Source of the DNA: Methanobrevibacter sp.
Lineage (GTDB): Archaea; Methanobacteriota; Methanobacteria; Methanobacteriales; Methanobacteriaceae
Direction of reading: 5' to 3'
DNA: 64,000 nucleotides
Assembly: GCF_017940815.1 (NCBI RefSeq)
Contig: NZ_JAGAXX010000051.1
Coordinates: 31,720 to 95,719, forward strand
The position numbers were made by a program, and so were the translations under genes. Positions 1 to 7,614 of this stretch are shown here, piece by piece. Position 1 is the stretch's first letter. Every line of letters begins with the position of its first letter. The notes under the pieces were generated by a model. The model had not been told where the DNA came from and made no database searches. It saw nothing but the letters and a program-made list of their open reading frames with translations.

Positions 1-109
1 GACTTATTCGACTAGGCTCATGTCATCAAAATCATCATATTACCTTTGTTCAAAGCTGCATGAATGGTTTCACAATGGAATATATTCCCCACAGTTAGGG
101 AAACATTAT

Positions 110-439
110 CTATTCCTCCGGAACAGCTTCAATGTCTGTTGCTTCAAGTTTCATGATAACCGGCCTTAGGCCATCGTTGCAAGACACAATTGCAACACCA
201 GGAGTCTTAATCCAGTCTGAATAGTACCAGACCTCACTTGCACCATGAGCCAGGGCAAATACATACTGATATATAGCCTTCCAAGCCTCATCGCAAAATC
301 CTTCAGGCTTAGCATAATCGGCATAATATACCTCACCTTCCCTCATCAATGGGCAGGTGGTGAGACCTTCAATGCCGTATTCATTTGCAAGATCCTCCTG
401 AAGGGTTGTCTTTAGAATTGTGATTTTTACCTTTTTCAT
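110..439 (-). CDS. TIGR04076-like small protein
   Basis: This is a small soluble protein of about 109 residues with no signal peptide or membrane segment. The pattern of a KVKIT-type N-terminus, a CPL motif near residue 30, then PEGFCDEAW followed by a hydrophobic stretch, and a late CNDG...RPV motif matches my recollection of the TIGR04076 family of short archaeal and bacterial proteins of unknown function. The three cysteines lie in family-typical places, so metal binding is possible but not shown. An in-frame TTG lies three codons upstream; I chose the ATG because it directly precedes the conserved KKVKI start. No clear Shine-Dalgarno sequence is visible. It is convergent with nothing and separated from the next gene by about 100 bp. 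Confidence 0.6.
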   Translation of the reverse strand: MKKVKITILKTTLQEDLANEYGIEGLTTCPLMREGEVYYADYAKPEGFCDEAWKAIYQYVFALAHGASEVWYYSDWIKTPGVAIVSCNDGLRPVIMKLEATDIEAVPEE

Positions 440-545
440 ATTAAACAATTTGTTTTAATATATGATAATGATTATGCAAAATGATTCCACGCAACCAATC
501 AAATCAAACCGCCAACATGACATTCAGTAAAAATAGAAAATTTAT

Positions 546-803
546 TTATATTTTTTTAGCAATTTCATTTCCTACTTCGGTCAGCCTGTAAAGCTTACCC
601 TTTTTATAATCCTCATTAATGCATTCAGCTATTCCTTTTTCCTTAAGCTCTTTTAGAACTTTTGAAATATGATTTGACCTTATTCCCGTTTCTGATGATA
701 TCTGAGTAGGTGTTTTAACATCCTCTTTAAGAGATTCAACAGTTTTATATCTATATGTAGATATGATTACGTAACCATACAATTTAAGCACTTCATCGTC
801 CAT
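546..803 (-). CDS. Winged-helix transcriptional regulator
   Basis: An 85-residue protein consisting of little more than one winged-helix DNA-binding domain. Residues 30-60 (TPTQISSETGIRSNHISKVL) form the helix-turn-helix, and a basic KKGKLYRLTEVG wing follows, as in MarR/ArsR-type archaeal regulators. An AGGTGA Shine-Dalgarno sequence lies 8 bases before the ATG. A clear paralogue lies at 50092-50352 on the other strand with the same length, the same HTH position and the same RKGRLYK-type wing. The target is unknown; no adjacent operator is obvious. A local regulator of the surface-protein genes to the right is possible, but only by position. Confidence 0.75.
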   Translation of the reverse strand: MDDEVLKLYGYVIISTYRYKTVESLKEDVKTPTQISSETGIRSNHISKVLKELKEKGIAECINEDYKKGKLYRLTEVGNEIAKKI

Positions 804-1108
804 AAAAAAATCACCTTAATAGTACTAACCTCAAAATACAAAAAACTTCTAATCTCTACAGAATACAAACATAATCCCCTTTAAAGAAAACACAGAAAAA
901 CAACAAATATCAATCATATAAATCCCAAAAATTTCATAGAAGTTATTAAAAATTTTAACCTTTCACATTATTTTAATTCAGAAATAGTATTTAATATTTT
1001 CTACACAAAAAGGACAAAGTAACATTATTTAGTATGGTAAATTGAATCCATATATAAAATCCATAAAATATATTGAATGTATATTCAAATGAAATATAAT
1101 AAATTTAA
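804..1108. other. AT-rich intergenic region
   Basis: About 300 bases with no plausible open reading frame. The part next to position 803 must hold the promoter of the winged-helix regulator. The rest is poly-A/T-rich and ends in the terminator of the next gene. No repeat, RNA gene or palindromic operator was recognised here. Confidence 0.6.
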
Positions 1109-1143
1109 AAAAAATAAAAAAAAGTTAGAGTGAAATATCACTC
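1109..1143 (-). terminator. Stem-loop plus T-tract terminator
   Basis: On the minus strand, directly downstream of the first Ig-like membrane protein, a perfect 6-bp stem (GAGTGA/TCACTC, loop of 4) is followed by TAAC and a run of T residues. This looks like an intrinsic terminator; archaeal termination needs mainly the T tract. Confidence 0.6.
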
Positions 1144-1170
1144 ATAAATTAAAAAATTCAAAATTAAATA

Positions 1171-1770
1171 CTACCAGAGCGGGTTACCCGCATTGTCATA
1201 TCCTGGCTCATCCATATCGATATATCCGTTAGATCCAACGTGGTAATTTACCATACCATACTTATTTAACATATAGTTGTCAACCTCTTGTTGGCTGTAC
1301 ATTGGAGTTCCGTCGGACTTGTATGCATAAGCTGAAGGTGTACTTGAGGAAGATGAACTGCTTGAAGTTTGAGCTTCTACAACTTTTTCCTCAATTTTAA
1401 TGTTCTTAGTTAAGTTACATCCCTTATACTTATCATTTCCATTATAAGTGATGTCTACGCTGTATTTTCCAGCTTTTTTATCTAATTTTAACTTTCCAAC
1501 ACCTTTATCATCAGTAACAACTGAATGATAGTCTTTTGAATTATCCTTATTTGTTATAGTAATGTTTATTGTTTGACCAGCAATAGCGGTTCCGTTGACA
1601 TCTGTTAGTTTGATTTTAATTGAATCCCCTTCATCGATGGTGGATTTACTTTCAAATGTTAAATCTGTGTCATGCTTAGTTAAACTAGGCATTGCCACAA
1701 AAATTCCAACTAAAAGCGCTATGATAAACACGACTAAAGCTGCAATAATAATTTTTTCTTTCTGTTCCAT
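1171..1770 (-). CDS. Membrane-anchored Ig-like surface protein (copy 1)
   Basis: A 199-residue protein with one N-terminal membrane segment (residues 8-28) that serves as an uncleaved anchor or signal. An Ig-like beta-sandwich module follows at about residues 37-127; its DVNGTAIAGQTINITI and DDKGVGKLKL signatures are typical of the Ig-like repeats of methanobacterial adhesins. A Ser-rich linker (poly-Ser near residue 138) leads to a short Tyr/Gly/Asn-rich tail containing SDGTPMYSQQEVDNYM. GGAAGTG lies 5 bases before the ATG. It is the last of three tandem paralogues reading leftward (1171, 1965, 2599). It is probably exposed on the cell surface; the ligand is unknown. Confidence 0.7.
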   Translation of the reverse strand: MEQKEKIIIAALVVFIIALLVGIFVAMPSLTKHDTDLTFESKSTIDEGDSIKIKLTDVNGTAIAGQTINITITNKDNSKDYHSVVTDDKGVGKLKLDKKAGKYSVDITYNGNDKYKGCNLTKNIKIEEKVVEAQTSSSSSSSSTPSAYAYKSDGTPMYSQQEVDNYMLNKYGMVNYHVGSNGYIDMDEPGYDNAGNPLW

Positions 1771-1898
1771 AGATACACTTCCAAGTAATGAATTACTCTT
1801 ACAGAGATATATTATGTTTAACTTGTATATTAAATTTTATAAAGAAAATCCGCAATCAACTATTTCATTTAAGTTTTAACCATCTATTTATGAAAATT

Positions 1899-1928
1899 AA
1901 AAAAAAAGTGTAGATGGAGTTCATCTAC
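1899..1928 (-). terminator. Stem-loop plus T-tract terminator
   Basis: A 7-bp perfect stem (GTAGATG/CATCTAC, loop of 5) is followed by ACT9 on the minus strand, just after the second Ig-like paralogue. It separates that gene from copy 1, which therefore probably has its own promoter. Confidence 0.6.
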
Positions 1929-1964
1929 TTAATTATTCATAATCTCAAAATTTAAAAAAAAAGA

Positions 1965-2588
1965 TTAACTGATTCTACTACCCCCATGTCCTAAAAAACT
2001 ACCAGTGACTATATTTCCTTGGGAATCTTGACCTCCATATTCATAATATCCATCACCAGCAACTACAACATAACGGCCACTAGCCAATTCAACAACACCC
2101 ATCTCATCTTGTCCAATTCCAGTAGGTTTATAATATCCCAAATCCGAATTATATAATGGATATTCATTTGTTGTGGAGGACAAGGTATTTGTTGTAGGTT
2201 TGTCTTTTATGGTTAAATTCTGTGAATCAACATCACCAGTATAGTTGTCGTTTCCACCATAGGTGACATTAACTACATATTTTCCCTTTTTCAAGTCCAA
2301 ATCAAGTTTTGCATTACCTTTAGAGTTTGTCTTAACTGTCTTATTAACAACAACCTTACCCTTATTATTAGTGATTGTAACGTTCACTTTTTCTTTAGAC
2401 AAGGAAGTCTTGTTCAAGTCAGTCAACTTAATTGATAATTCTCCACCCTCATACTGAGATTTATCACTAGTAATCTGAAGCTTTGTAGGCTCCTTCGCAT
2501 TTGCTGACTGCAAAAACAATGCACCTGCAACAACAGCAAGAACAACAATAATTGCAATCAGAATAACAATAATATTCTTATTTTCCAT
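1965..2588 (-). CDS. Membrane-anchored Ig-like surface protein (copy 2)
   Basis: A 207-residue paralogue of the genes on either side. It has an N-terminal membrane segment (residues 6-28, ending in SANAKE, which might be a signal-peptidase site), then one Ig-like domain (about residues 36-127) with the DLNKTSLSKEKVNVTI and NSKGNAKLDL signatures. The C-terminal tail is rich in Tyr and Gly (GDGYYEYGGQDSQGN) and differs completely from copy 1. A GAGGGG Shine-Dalgarno sequence precedes the ATG. Only 10 bases separate it from the upstream copy 3, so the two are probably co-transcribed. Function beyond a surface role is unknown. Confidence 0.7.
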   Translation of the reverse strand: MENKNIIVILIAIIVVLAVVAGALFLQSANAKEPTKLQITSDKSQYEGGELSIKLTDLNKTSLSKEKVNVTITNNKGKVVVNKTVKTNSKGNAKLDLDLKKGKYVVNVTYGGNDNYTGDVDSQNLTIKDKPTTNTLSSTTNEYPLYNSDLGYYKPTGIGQDEMGVVELASGRYVVVAGDGYYEYGGQDSQGNIVTGSFLGHGGSRIS

Positions 2589-2598
2589 TTATAACCCC

Positions 2599-3222
2599 TC
2601 ATGAATGATAACATCCTGCAGCAGGATCATATGCAGTGTATCCTCCAACAGTAACTATTTCTCCAGGTCTGTCCCCATCAACTTCCATCTCAATGTAATG
2701 CATGTTATTTGCAATTGCATATTCTCTGGTTATACCCTGAGCATCCACTTCAGGACCATATTCTGGATAGATTGAACCATCTGAAGCGTATTTGCTGGAA
2801 TGGGTTGTAGTTGAAGTTTGCTCTTCATCGACAAGTTCAGTGCTGGCTTTTTTAACTGTCAAGTTTTCAGCCGCTGAGCTTGATGAATATCCATTGCCCC
2901 CATCAAAATGACATTCAGCATAATATTTGCCTTGTTCTTCCATTTTGAATTTAGCTTTACCCTTGGAATTTGTAGTTATATCCTCAGTAACAGATATCCC
3001 ATCATCATCCGTGAGTTTGACATGGATTGTTTCATTAGAAATTGGATTTCCAACACTGTCAGTCAACTGTACGACCAATGAATCGCCCAAACTAACTTTC
3101 TTATCGACAATTGTCAGCTTTGAATCTTCCTTAGCCATTGCAGGTGAAAAGACAACAACCCCCACAATGAGGATTACAACTATCACGCACAATAATCCTA
3201 TAATAATTTTCTGATTATCCAT
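2599..3222 (-). CDS. Membrane-anchored Ig-like surface protein (copy 3)
   Basis: A 207-residue protein and first gene of the tandem trio. The N-terminal membrane segment spans residues 7-29; the Ig-like domain follows at about residues 35-127 (DSVGNPISNETIHVKL, NSKGKAKFKM). The tail is acidic and contains DAQGITREYAIANNMHYIEM and ends YDPAAGCYHS, with a single Cys near the C-terminus. The Shine-Dalgarno is weak (GTGGT). The shared fold with unrelated tails suggests duplication followed by fast divergence of an exposed region. It is an adhesin-like protein by architecture only. Confidence 0.7.
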   Translation of the reverse strand: MDNQKIIIGLLCVIVVILIVGVVVFSPAMAKEDSKLTIVDKKVSLGDSLVVQLTDSVGNPISNETIHVKLTDDDGISVTEDITTNSKGKAKFKMEEQGKYYAECHFDGGNGYSSSSAAENLTVKKASTELVDEEQTSTTTHSSKYASDGSIYPEYGPEVDAQGITREYAIANNMHYIEMEVDGDRPGEIVTVGGYTAYDPAAGCYHS

Positions 3223-3478
3223 AAGTTACCACTAATCTGATATCTATTGTCCATAAATAATATAAATTGTGATAAAAACAGATATGCAATGAAAATTAAT
3301 ATTGATTTAATCCATTTAACTAACCATTATTTAACAGATAATGTAAAAAACCTATGGAATAATTGTACATGAAATAATAAATTTGAAAAGAAAGATGAAA
3401 AAATAAGAATAAAATATATGACATCTACACAGATATTGTGATATGCAAAGACAAAAACAAGAAAACAAAAATACAATT

Positions 3479-3970
3479 TCAAAATGAAACATTGCACTTA
3501 AAATTCATCTCATCAATTATCTTTTGAAGATATTTCTTTTTCAAAACAAATTCCCGTTTGTTTGCCATCCTGTCACTGTTTGGCTGTGTCACTTTTTCAT
3601 TCAATCTTGAAGCTCCAAGATAATTGGTGTCCCCTTCAGTCAACTTATGGGCTTCACCACAATCGATGGCCTTTTTGATGAGATAATAATCATTAAAAAG
3701 AATGTCAAAGTCATTGCTTAAATAATAAAATTCCAAATCTGTAACGATATCATCGTGATACCATACAATTAAAATCGAATCATATCTGAACAGTTCAGAA
3801 AAGGAAATCAGGTTGAAATAGTCAATGTCTGCAAGCTTGAACTTTGATGAGGGAAAGCGCTTGCCACAGTGCTTGGTGTCATACTCCAAAAGAGCTAAAA
3901 AAAAGTTATTTGATTCATCCAAACAGATGTCATTAACATTTTTGCCAATCAACTGTTCAAATGAATCCAT
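3479..3970 (-). CDS. Sau3AI/MutH-like domain protein
   Basis: A 163-residue soluble protein. Its C-terminal half has LTEGDTNYLGAS followed by QPNSDRMANKREFVLKKKYL, the pattern I associate with the C-terminal domain of the Sau3AI restriction enzyme and the MutH fold (compare the -YLK- lysine-rich helix at the MutH end). The N-terminus, IGKNVNDI, also resembles the start of such domains. I cannot find the D...ExK catalytic set of MutH, so this may be the DNA-binding, non-catalytic half standing alone. No methyltransferase gene lies nearby. It starts 10 bases after npdG ends; an in-frame TTG exists 9 bases upstream of the chosen ATG. The family assignment comes from memory of motifs, not from a search. 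Confidence 0.55.
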   Translation of the reverse strand: MDSFEQLIGKNVNDICLDESNNFFLALLEYDTKHCGKRFPSSKFKLADIDYFNLISFSELFRYDSILIVWYHDDIVTDLEFYYLSNDFDILFNDYYLIKKAIDCGEAHKLTEGDTNYLGASRLNEKVTQPNSDRMANKREFVLKKKYLQKIIDEMNFKCNVSF

Positions 3971-3980
3971 ATGAATCAAT

Positions 3981-4670
3981 TTAGTCCTTGTCTAAAGCAG
4001 GAATTCCAGTAATTCTTAATCCGCCATAGTGGGATTTGTACTTGATGTTCAATCCGATTAACAATGGAGTGATTTTTTCAATGATTCTTGCTTTTTCCAA
4101 AATTCCACAGTCTATTGTTTTGATTCCTGGAATCTTGTCGATAATTTCAGCTGCTGTTGCTTTTGCATCAGCGTCGTCACCTGCAATCAAACAGTCACAG
4201 TCGATTTCTTCTGGGATGTTTGCAAGGTGGGAGTTTGAGATGTTACAGAATGCACAGATAACCTTTGCACCGGTTCCTTCCAAAATGGAAGCGGTTCTTT
4301 CTGCAGCAGATCCTTCCATCAAGTCAATGAAACGGAATGGTTTTCCACCAATAGCTGTTTCCAATGGAACTGTTGCGTCCATGACGATTTTGTCCTTACA
4401 GAATTCCTTTATTCCTTCTATTGTAGGTTTTTGAGCTGCTAATGGTACTGTGATGATCAATACATCACCTTCACGTGCTGCATCTTCATTTGCCATACCA
4501 ACCATGTTTGACAAATCATAATCAGCTAAGTCCTCTTTTGCTTTAGCGACAACATCTAATGCTTTTTCTTCTTTTCTTGAACCTACAATTACATCCACAC
4601 CAGCAATAGCCAATCTTTCAGCAATTCCAAGTCCTTGAGGTCCTGTTCCACCAATTATACTTACTTTCAT
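3981..4670 (-). CDS. npdG: F420H2:NADP+ oxidoreductase
   Basis: This enzyme transfers hydride between reduced coenzyme F420 and NADP+, supplying NADPH for biosynthesis in methanogens. The 229-residue length is typical. The Rossmann motif GGTGPQGLG is at residues 8-16, followed by GSRKEEKA for NADP phosphate binding, and the middle ITVPL and C-terminal segments match archaeal Fno. It is cytosolic. It lies 11 bases downstream of the DUF2284 gene and 10 bases upstream of the Sau3AI-like gene, so the three may be one transcript. Also named fno. Confidence 0.9.
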   Translation of the reverse strand: MKVSIIGGTGPQGLGIAERLAIAGVDVIVGSRKEEKALDVVAKAKEDLADYDLSNMVGMANEDAAREGDVLIITVPLAAQKPTIEGIKEFCKDKIVMDATVPLETAIGGKPFRFIDLMEGSAAERTASILEGTGAKVICAFCNISNSHLANIPEEIDCDCLIAGDDADAKATAAEIIDKIPGIKTIDCGILEKARIIEKITPLLIGLNIKYKSHYGGLRITGIPALDKD

Positions 4671-4681
4671 TTTGTCATCTC

Positions 4682-5233
4682 CTATTTTTTATCATATAAT
4701 AATCCGCCAACGAATATCAGATATTCAGGCAGTTTACCATCATGAGCATATTGGATTTTATAGCCAAAAATATCTTCAACGGTTCGATCCACATCAGCAC
4801 CGAGAGCTTCAAGCGGATATCTCATTTTAAATGGCATTTTACAGAGCATGCCGAATTCCCTTGTGCATCTCATGCACAGGTTGCACTTTCCTAAAAACAG
4901 TCCTTGAGAGTCCTGATTCTCCAACACATAGATATCGTTCATCAATCTTCCTTTAATGCGTTCGAATCTTTTCAGGACAAATTCCAATTCCTGTTCCTCG
5001 AAAGTGTGCGCCAATTCTTCCTCTGAAAAATCAATTTTAAAAGCAATAATCTTAAGTTTATTGAAAGAGTGCCATAACTCATCTACATCAAAGTCAAAAG
5101 GAGGGTAGCTCCAGTTGTACCCGAGCATTTCCTGTTCCTCGATGCAGAGCTTTGAGAACTTTTCAAAATCAACATAATTGTTATAGTACTCCTCAACATC
5201 CACATCTGCAGTGAGTTTTTTAATCTCTGACAT
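4682..5233 (-). CDS. DUF2284 metal-binding protein
   Basis: A 183-residue cytosolic protein of the DUF2284 family of predicted metal-binding proteins. The diagnostic part is CNLCMRCTREFGMLC (about residues 117-131), followed by PLEALGADV, the usual cysteine cluster plus EALGIDV-like segment of the family. A further Cys at residue 30 (LCIEEQE) may contribute. Such cysteine sets suggest an iron-sulfur or zinc centre; no reaction is established. No Shine-Dalgarno precedes the ATG, and a TATA-like TTATTATATTC lies about 25 bases upstream, so the mRNA may be leaderless. It is followed closely by npdG, which hints at a redox context. Confidence 0.7.
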   Translation of the reverse strand: MSEIKKLTADVDVEEYYNNYVDFEKFSKLCIEEQEMLGYNWSYPPFDFDVDELWHSFNKLKIIAFKIDFSEEELAHTFEEQELEFVLKRFERIKGRLMNDIYVLENQDSQGLFLGKCNLCMRCTREFGMLCKMPFKMRYPLEALGADVDRTVEDIFGYKIQYAHDGKLPEYLIFVGGLLYDKK

Positions 5234-5278
5234 GGTTAATAGTATATAAATTGAATATAATAAAACTTTCTATGAAAA

Positions 5279-5623
5279 TTATCCATCAATCGCACGATTA
5301 ATTTTAATTTTTTTAGAATTATAACCAATAGCCTTGTTCGCATTGTTTAGGGATTGCTTAAGAGTCTTGACAATTGCATTCAACAATTCATCATCGAAAT
5401 CAATAGTATCCTGACCTTTAAATTCACAGTATTTTGAAATCTTTTCATCTTCCAAAAATGCAATATATTCCTCCCAGCCATAGGATATCTCTTCAAGAAT
5501 TGTTTTTGCATCTATCAACTTGTCATTAAGCTCAACAGCCTTTCTAAATGCTTCCTTTTCAATTGGCTTGTAATCGTTCAAGTTTTCGTTTTCAAAATCA
5601 TATAAAGTTTTTTCACTCATCAT
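5279..5623 (-). CDS. Unknown 114-residue protein under palindrome control
   Basis: I do not recognise this protein. It is soluble, acidic, mostly helical in appearance, and has no cysteine pairs or signal peptide. Two adjacent ATG codons are possible starts (5623 and 5620), preceded by GTGAT. What stands out is the promoter: a perfect TTTAGG-N4-CCTAAA palindrome lies at 5630-5645, overlapping a TTTATAT box. The same motif recurs twice before the giant adhesin gene. Regulation by a DtxR/MntR-like metal-dependent repressor is therefore a reasonable guess, which would make this a metal-responsive gene of unknown role. Confidence 0.6.
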   Translation of the reverse strand: MMSEKTLYDFENENLNDYKPIEKEAFRKAVELNDKLIDAKTILEEISYGWEEYIAFLEDEKISKYCEFKGQDTIDFDDELLNAIVKTLKQSLNNANKAIGYNSKKIKINRAIDG

Positions 5624-5629
5624 ATCACT

Positions 5630-5645
5630 TTTAGGTTTACCTAAA
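5630..5645. promoter_or_regulatory. Candidate DtxR/MntR-like operator
   Basis: A 16-bp sequence TTTAGG-TTTA-CCTAAA with perfect 6-bp arms, placed directly before the start of the 114-residue gene and overlapping its likely TATA box (TTTATAT, 5646-5652 on the minus strand). The arms match the TTAGG...CCTAA arms known for DtxR-superfamily operators. Binding here would block promoter access. Confidence 0.5.
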
Positions 5646-5691
5646 TATAAATTATATCTTTAAATATATTAATATTATGTAAAAAAAGAAA

Positions 5692-7044
5692 TCATCTTAC
5701 AATGTACTGGCCAGGATTGAGGAAATCATCCAAGAATTCCAAATCTATCTCTTCAACATCAATGAATTCAAAAGTGTTGATCAGGTTCTTCTTAAGGTTC
5801 TTTCCAACCTTGATAAGTCCAATGTTTTCTTTTGTAAAGATATGGGAAATCAAGTCCTCAGCCTTGCTGAATTCCCTTTTTTGCATATGGACTAAAAAAT
5901 CGCCTTCAATATAACAGTTTTCACGACCATATTTTGCAGCAAAGTTTTCACATGCCTTTGTGATGAATACCTTAGGACCCTTATTCACCTTAACATCATT
6001 TAATCTGGAGGATGCCATTTCTAGAAGGATTACACACTTTATAATCTCATCACTCCAATAATCAGCCTTGAAAACGTTGAACTCCTCACTGTTCAGCTTT
6101 CTTTCAAGAGCTTCACAGGTCTTTCTAAGCTGGGGATGAAGGGTGTCCAACGGCATGTCAGGAATGTCAAACCTGAAAGCAATCAGGTCGCTGTTTCTTA
6201 ACTTGAATTCGTTTAAGAGTTCCTCCTGATTCAAATCACGTTTTAAAGGATAGAAATAGTCCTTCTTATTATCACCAAAAATGTAATTTCTAGCAGATTG
6301 GATGAATTCCGCCATCTTATCCAATCTCAAGGCAGCACCTACATTCCTGTTTTTATCTGTAGGGTCTATGACAATCAGAGGATCCTTGAATAATTGGGAA
6401 GTGCCATAATCCATCAAATCTATTACCTCACCATATTTCCAGTTGATTGCGGATTTTAATGTGTCTTCAAAAGAACCGTAATTAATGATAAGAAGCTCAC
6501 AAAGATAACCTGCAAAGCCACCAACCTTAAACTCAGAACCGTATGTTCCGGTCATTGCCATGAAACGTTTCAAAAGCAATACCTCATCCTGCTGGGATTC
6601 GGCCAAATTCTCCTTGACATAACGGGTATGAAGAATTGTCCGGTCGACAGCGGATTTGAGTTCACTTCCATTTTCAATTGCATAGCATGGAACAATATCC
6701 ACCTCACAGTCCTCAATTTCAGTTGTAATGTATGGGTGTGATGCGAAGTGTCTCTGTGCTTCACTTCCAAATTCATCACAGCATAATTGAGCCAATTCGA
6801 GACCTTTTTCTTTTAGATATTTTTTATCAGTATTCAATGGAAATGCTATGAAGATATCAATGTCTGACTTTCCCTTAAGGGCAGTGTTTTTTGAAACAGA
6901 ACCGACCAAGGTCACATTTGCATCAATGTTTCTACTGTCACACTCCTTCTGAAGGAAGCTCATGACATTGGATGAGACCTCATCAATGTGTCTTTTTTCT
7001 TCCAATGTTGGTTTGATATCTTTTAAAATAGCTTCATAATCCAT
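5692..7044 (-). CDS. cca: CCA-adding enzyme (archaeal class I)
   Basis: This enzyme adds the 3'-CCA end to tRNAs without a nucleic acid template. The 450-residue length fits archaeal class I enzymes. The nucleotidyltransferase signature GSVSKNTALKGKSDIDIF (about residues 43-60) carries the catalytic Asp pair, with the third Asp in EDCEVDIVPCYA. The body and tail domains continue to the end. I start at the ATG at 7044, which has GTGAT three bases upstream; an in-frame TTG at 7059 would overlap thpR further. The gene for tRNA-Ala at 61501 in this window lacks an encoded CCA, so it depends on this enzyme. Confidence 0.92.
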   Translation of the reverse strand: MDYEAILKDIKPTLEEKRHIDEVSSNVMSFLQKECDSRNIDANVTLVGSVSKNTALKGKSDIDIFIAFPLNTDKKYLKEKGLELAQLCCDEFGSEAQRHFASHPYITTEIEDCEVDIVPCYAIENGSELKSAVDRTILHTRYVKENLAESQQDEVLLLKRFMAMTGTYGSEFKVGGFAGYLCELLIINYGSFEDTLKSAINWKYGEVIDLMDYGTSQLFKDPLIVIDPTDKNRNVGAALRLDKMAEFIQSARNYIFGDNKKDYFYPLKRDLNQEELLNEFKLRNSDLIAFRFDIPDMPLDTLHPQLRKTCEALERKLNSEEFNVFKADYWSDEIIKCVILLEMASSRLNDVKVNKGPKVFITKACENFAAKYGRENCYIEGDFLVHMQKREFSKAEDLISHIFTKENIGLIKVGKNLKKNLINTFEFIDVEEIDLEFLDDFLNPGQYIVR

Positions 7045-7048
7045 ATAA

Positions 7049-7606
7049 TCACAATTCAAATATTTCTACATCATCATATATTGGTCCGGCTGGAGTTAAT
7101 TTTGACTTTTTAAGAGATATGCTGTTTACTTCCATCTCGCCAATTTCAAATTCTTCAAATTCCTCAATGGTTGACTTGACTTGATTCTTGTTTTTTCCTG
7201 ATTTCATACGTCCTATTGTCAAATGTGTTGAGAATTTCTTGTCCTTGTCAAATCCCAATTTGACAAATTCCTTATCGAGCTTATCATGCAATTCCTTTAA
7301 GACAGTGTCATCATCAATGCCCACCCAAATGACCTTTATGCGGTTTGTGTTTGGAAATGCACCACAGCCTTTGATTTTAATGTTGAATGGTTCAAATTCA
7401 CTTACAACCCTTGAGATTGCATCCTTCAATACATCCAAACCATTGGTATCGATATCGCCGAAGAATTTCAATGTCAAGTGCAGATTCTGCAACTCAACAT
7501 ATTTGATTCTGGTATCGATTTTCTTAAATTCACGGATGACCTTGTTTATTTTTGGCTTTAGGTCATCATCCAAATCAATAGCTAAAAACGCTCTAATTTC
7601 AGACAT
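7049..7606 (-). CDS. thpR: RNA 2',3'-cyclic phosphodiesterase
   Basis: A 2H-phosphoesterase superfamily member of 185 residues. Two HxTx motifs, HLTL near residue 46 and HLTI near residue 130, form the active site. The family hydrolyses 2',3'-cyclic phosphates on RNA ends and was first described as a 2'-5' RNA ligase. The start codon is the ATG with AGGTG five bases upstream; an in-frame GTG lies two codons earlier. The reading frame ends four bases before the cca ATG, so thpR and cca are tightly coupled, which fits a joint role in tRNA or RNA end processing. Confidence 0.88.
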   Translation of the reverse strand: MSEIRAFLAIDLDDDLKPKINKVIREFKKIDTRIKYVELQNLHLTLKFFGDIDTNGLDVLKDAISRVVSEFEPFNIKIKGCGAFPNTNRIKVIWVGIDDDTVLKELHDKLDKEFVKLGFDKDKKFSTHLTIGRMKSGKNKNQVKSTIEEFEEFEIGEMEVNSISLKKSKLTPAGPIYDDVEIFEL

Positions 7607-7614
7607 CCACACAC

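Noticed and set aside
1..109. Possible end of a plus-strand gene entering from the left edge
   Set aside because: A frame open from the edge to a stop near 106 has no recognisable protein features; there is nothing else to support it.
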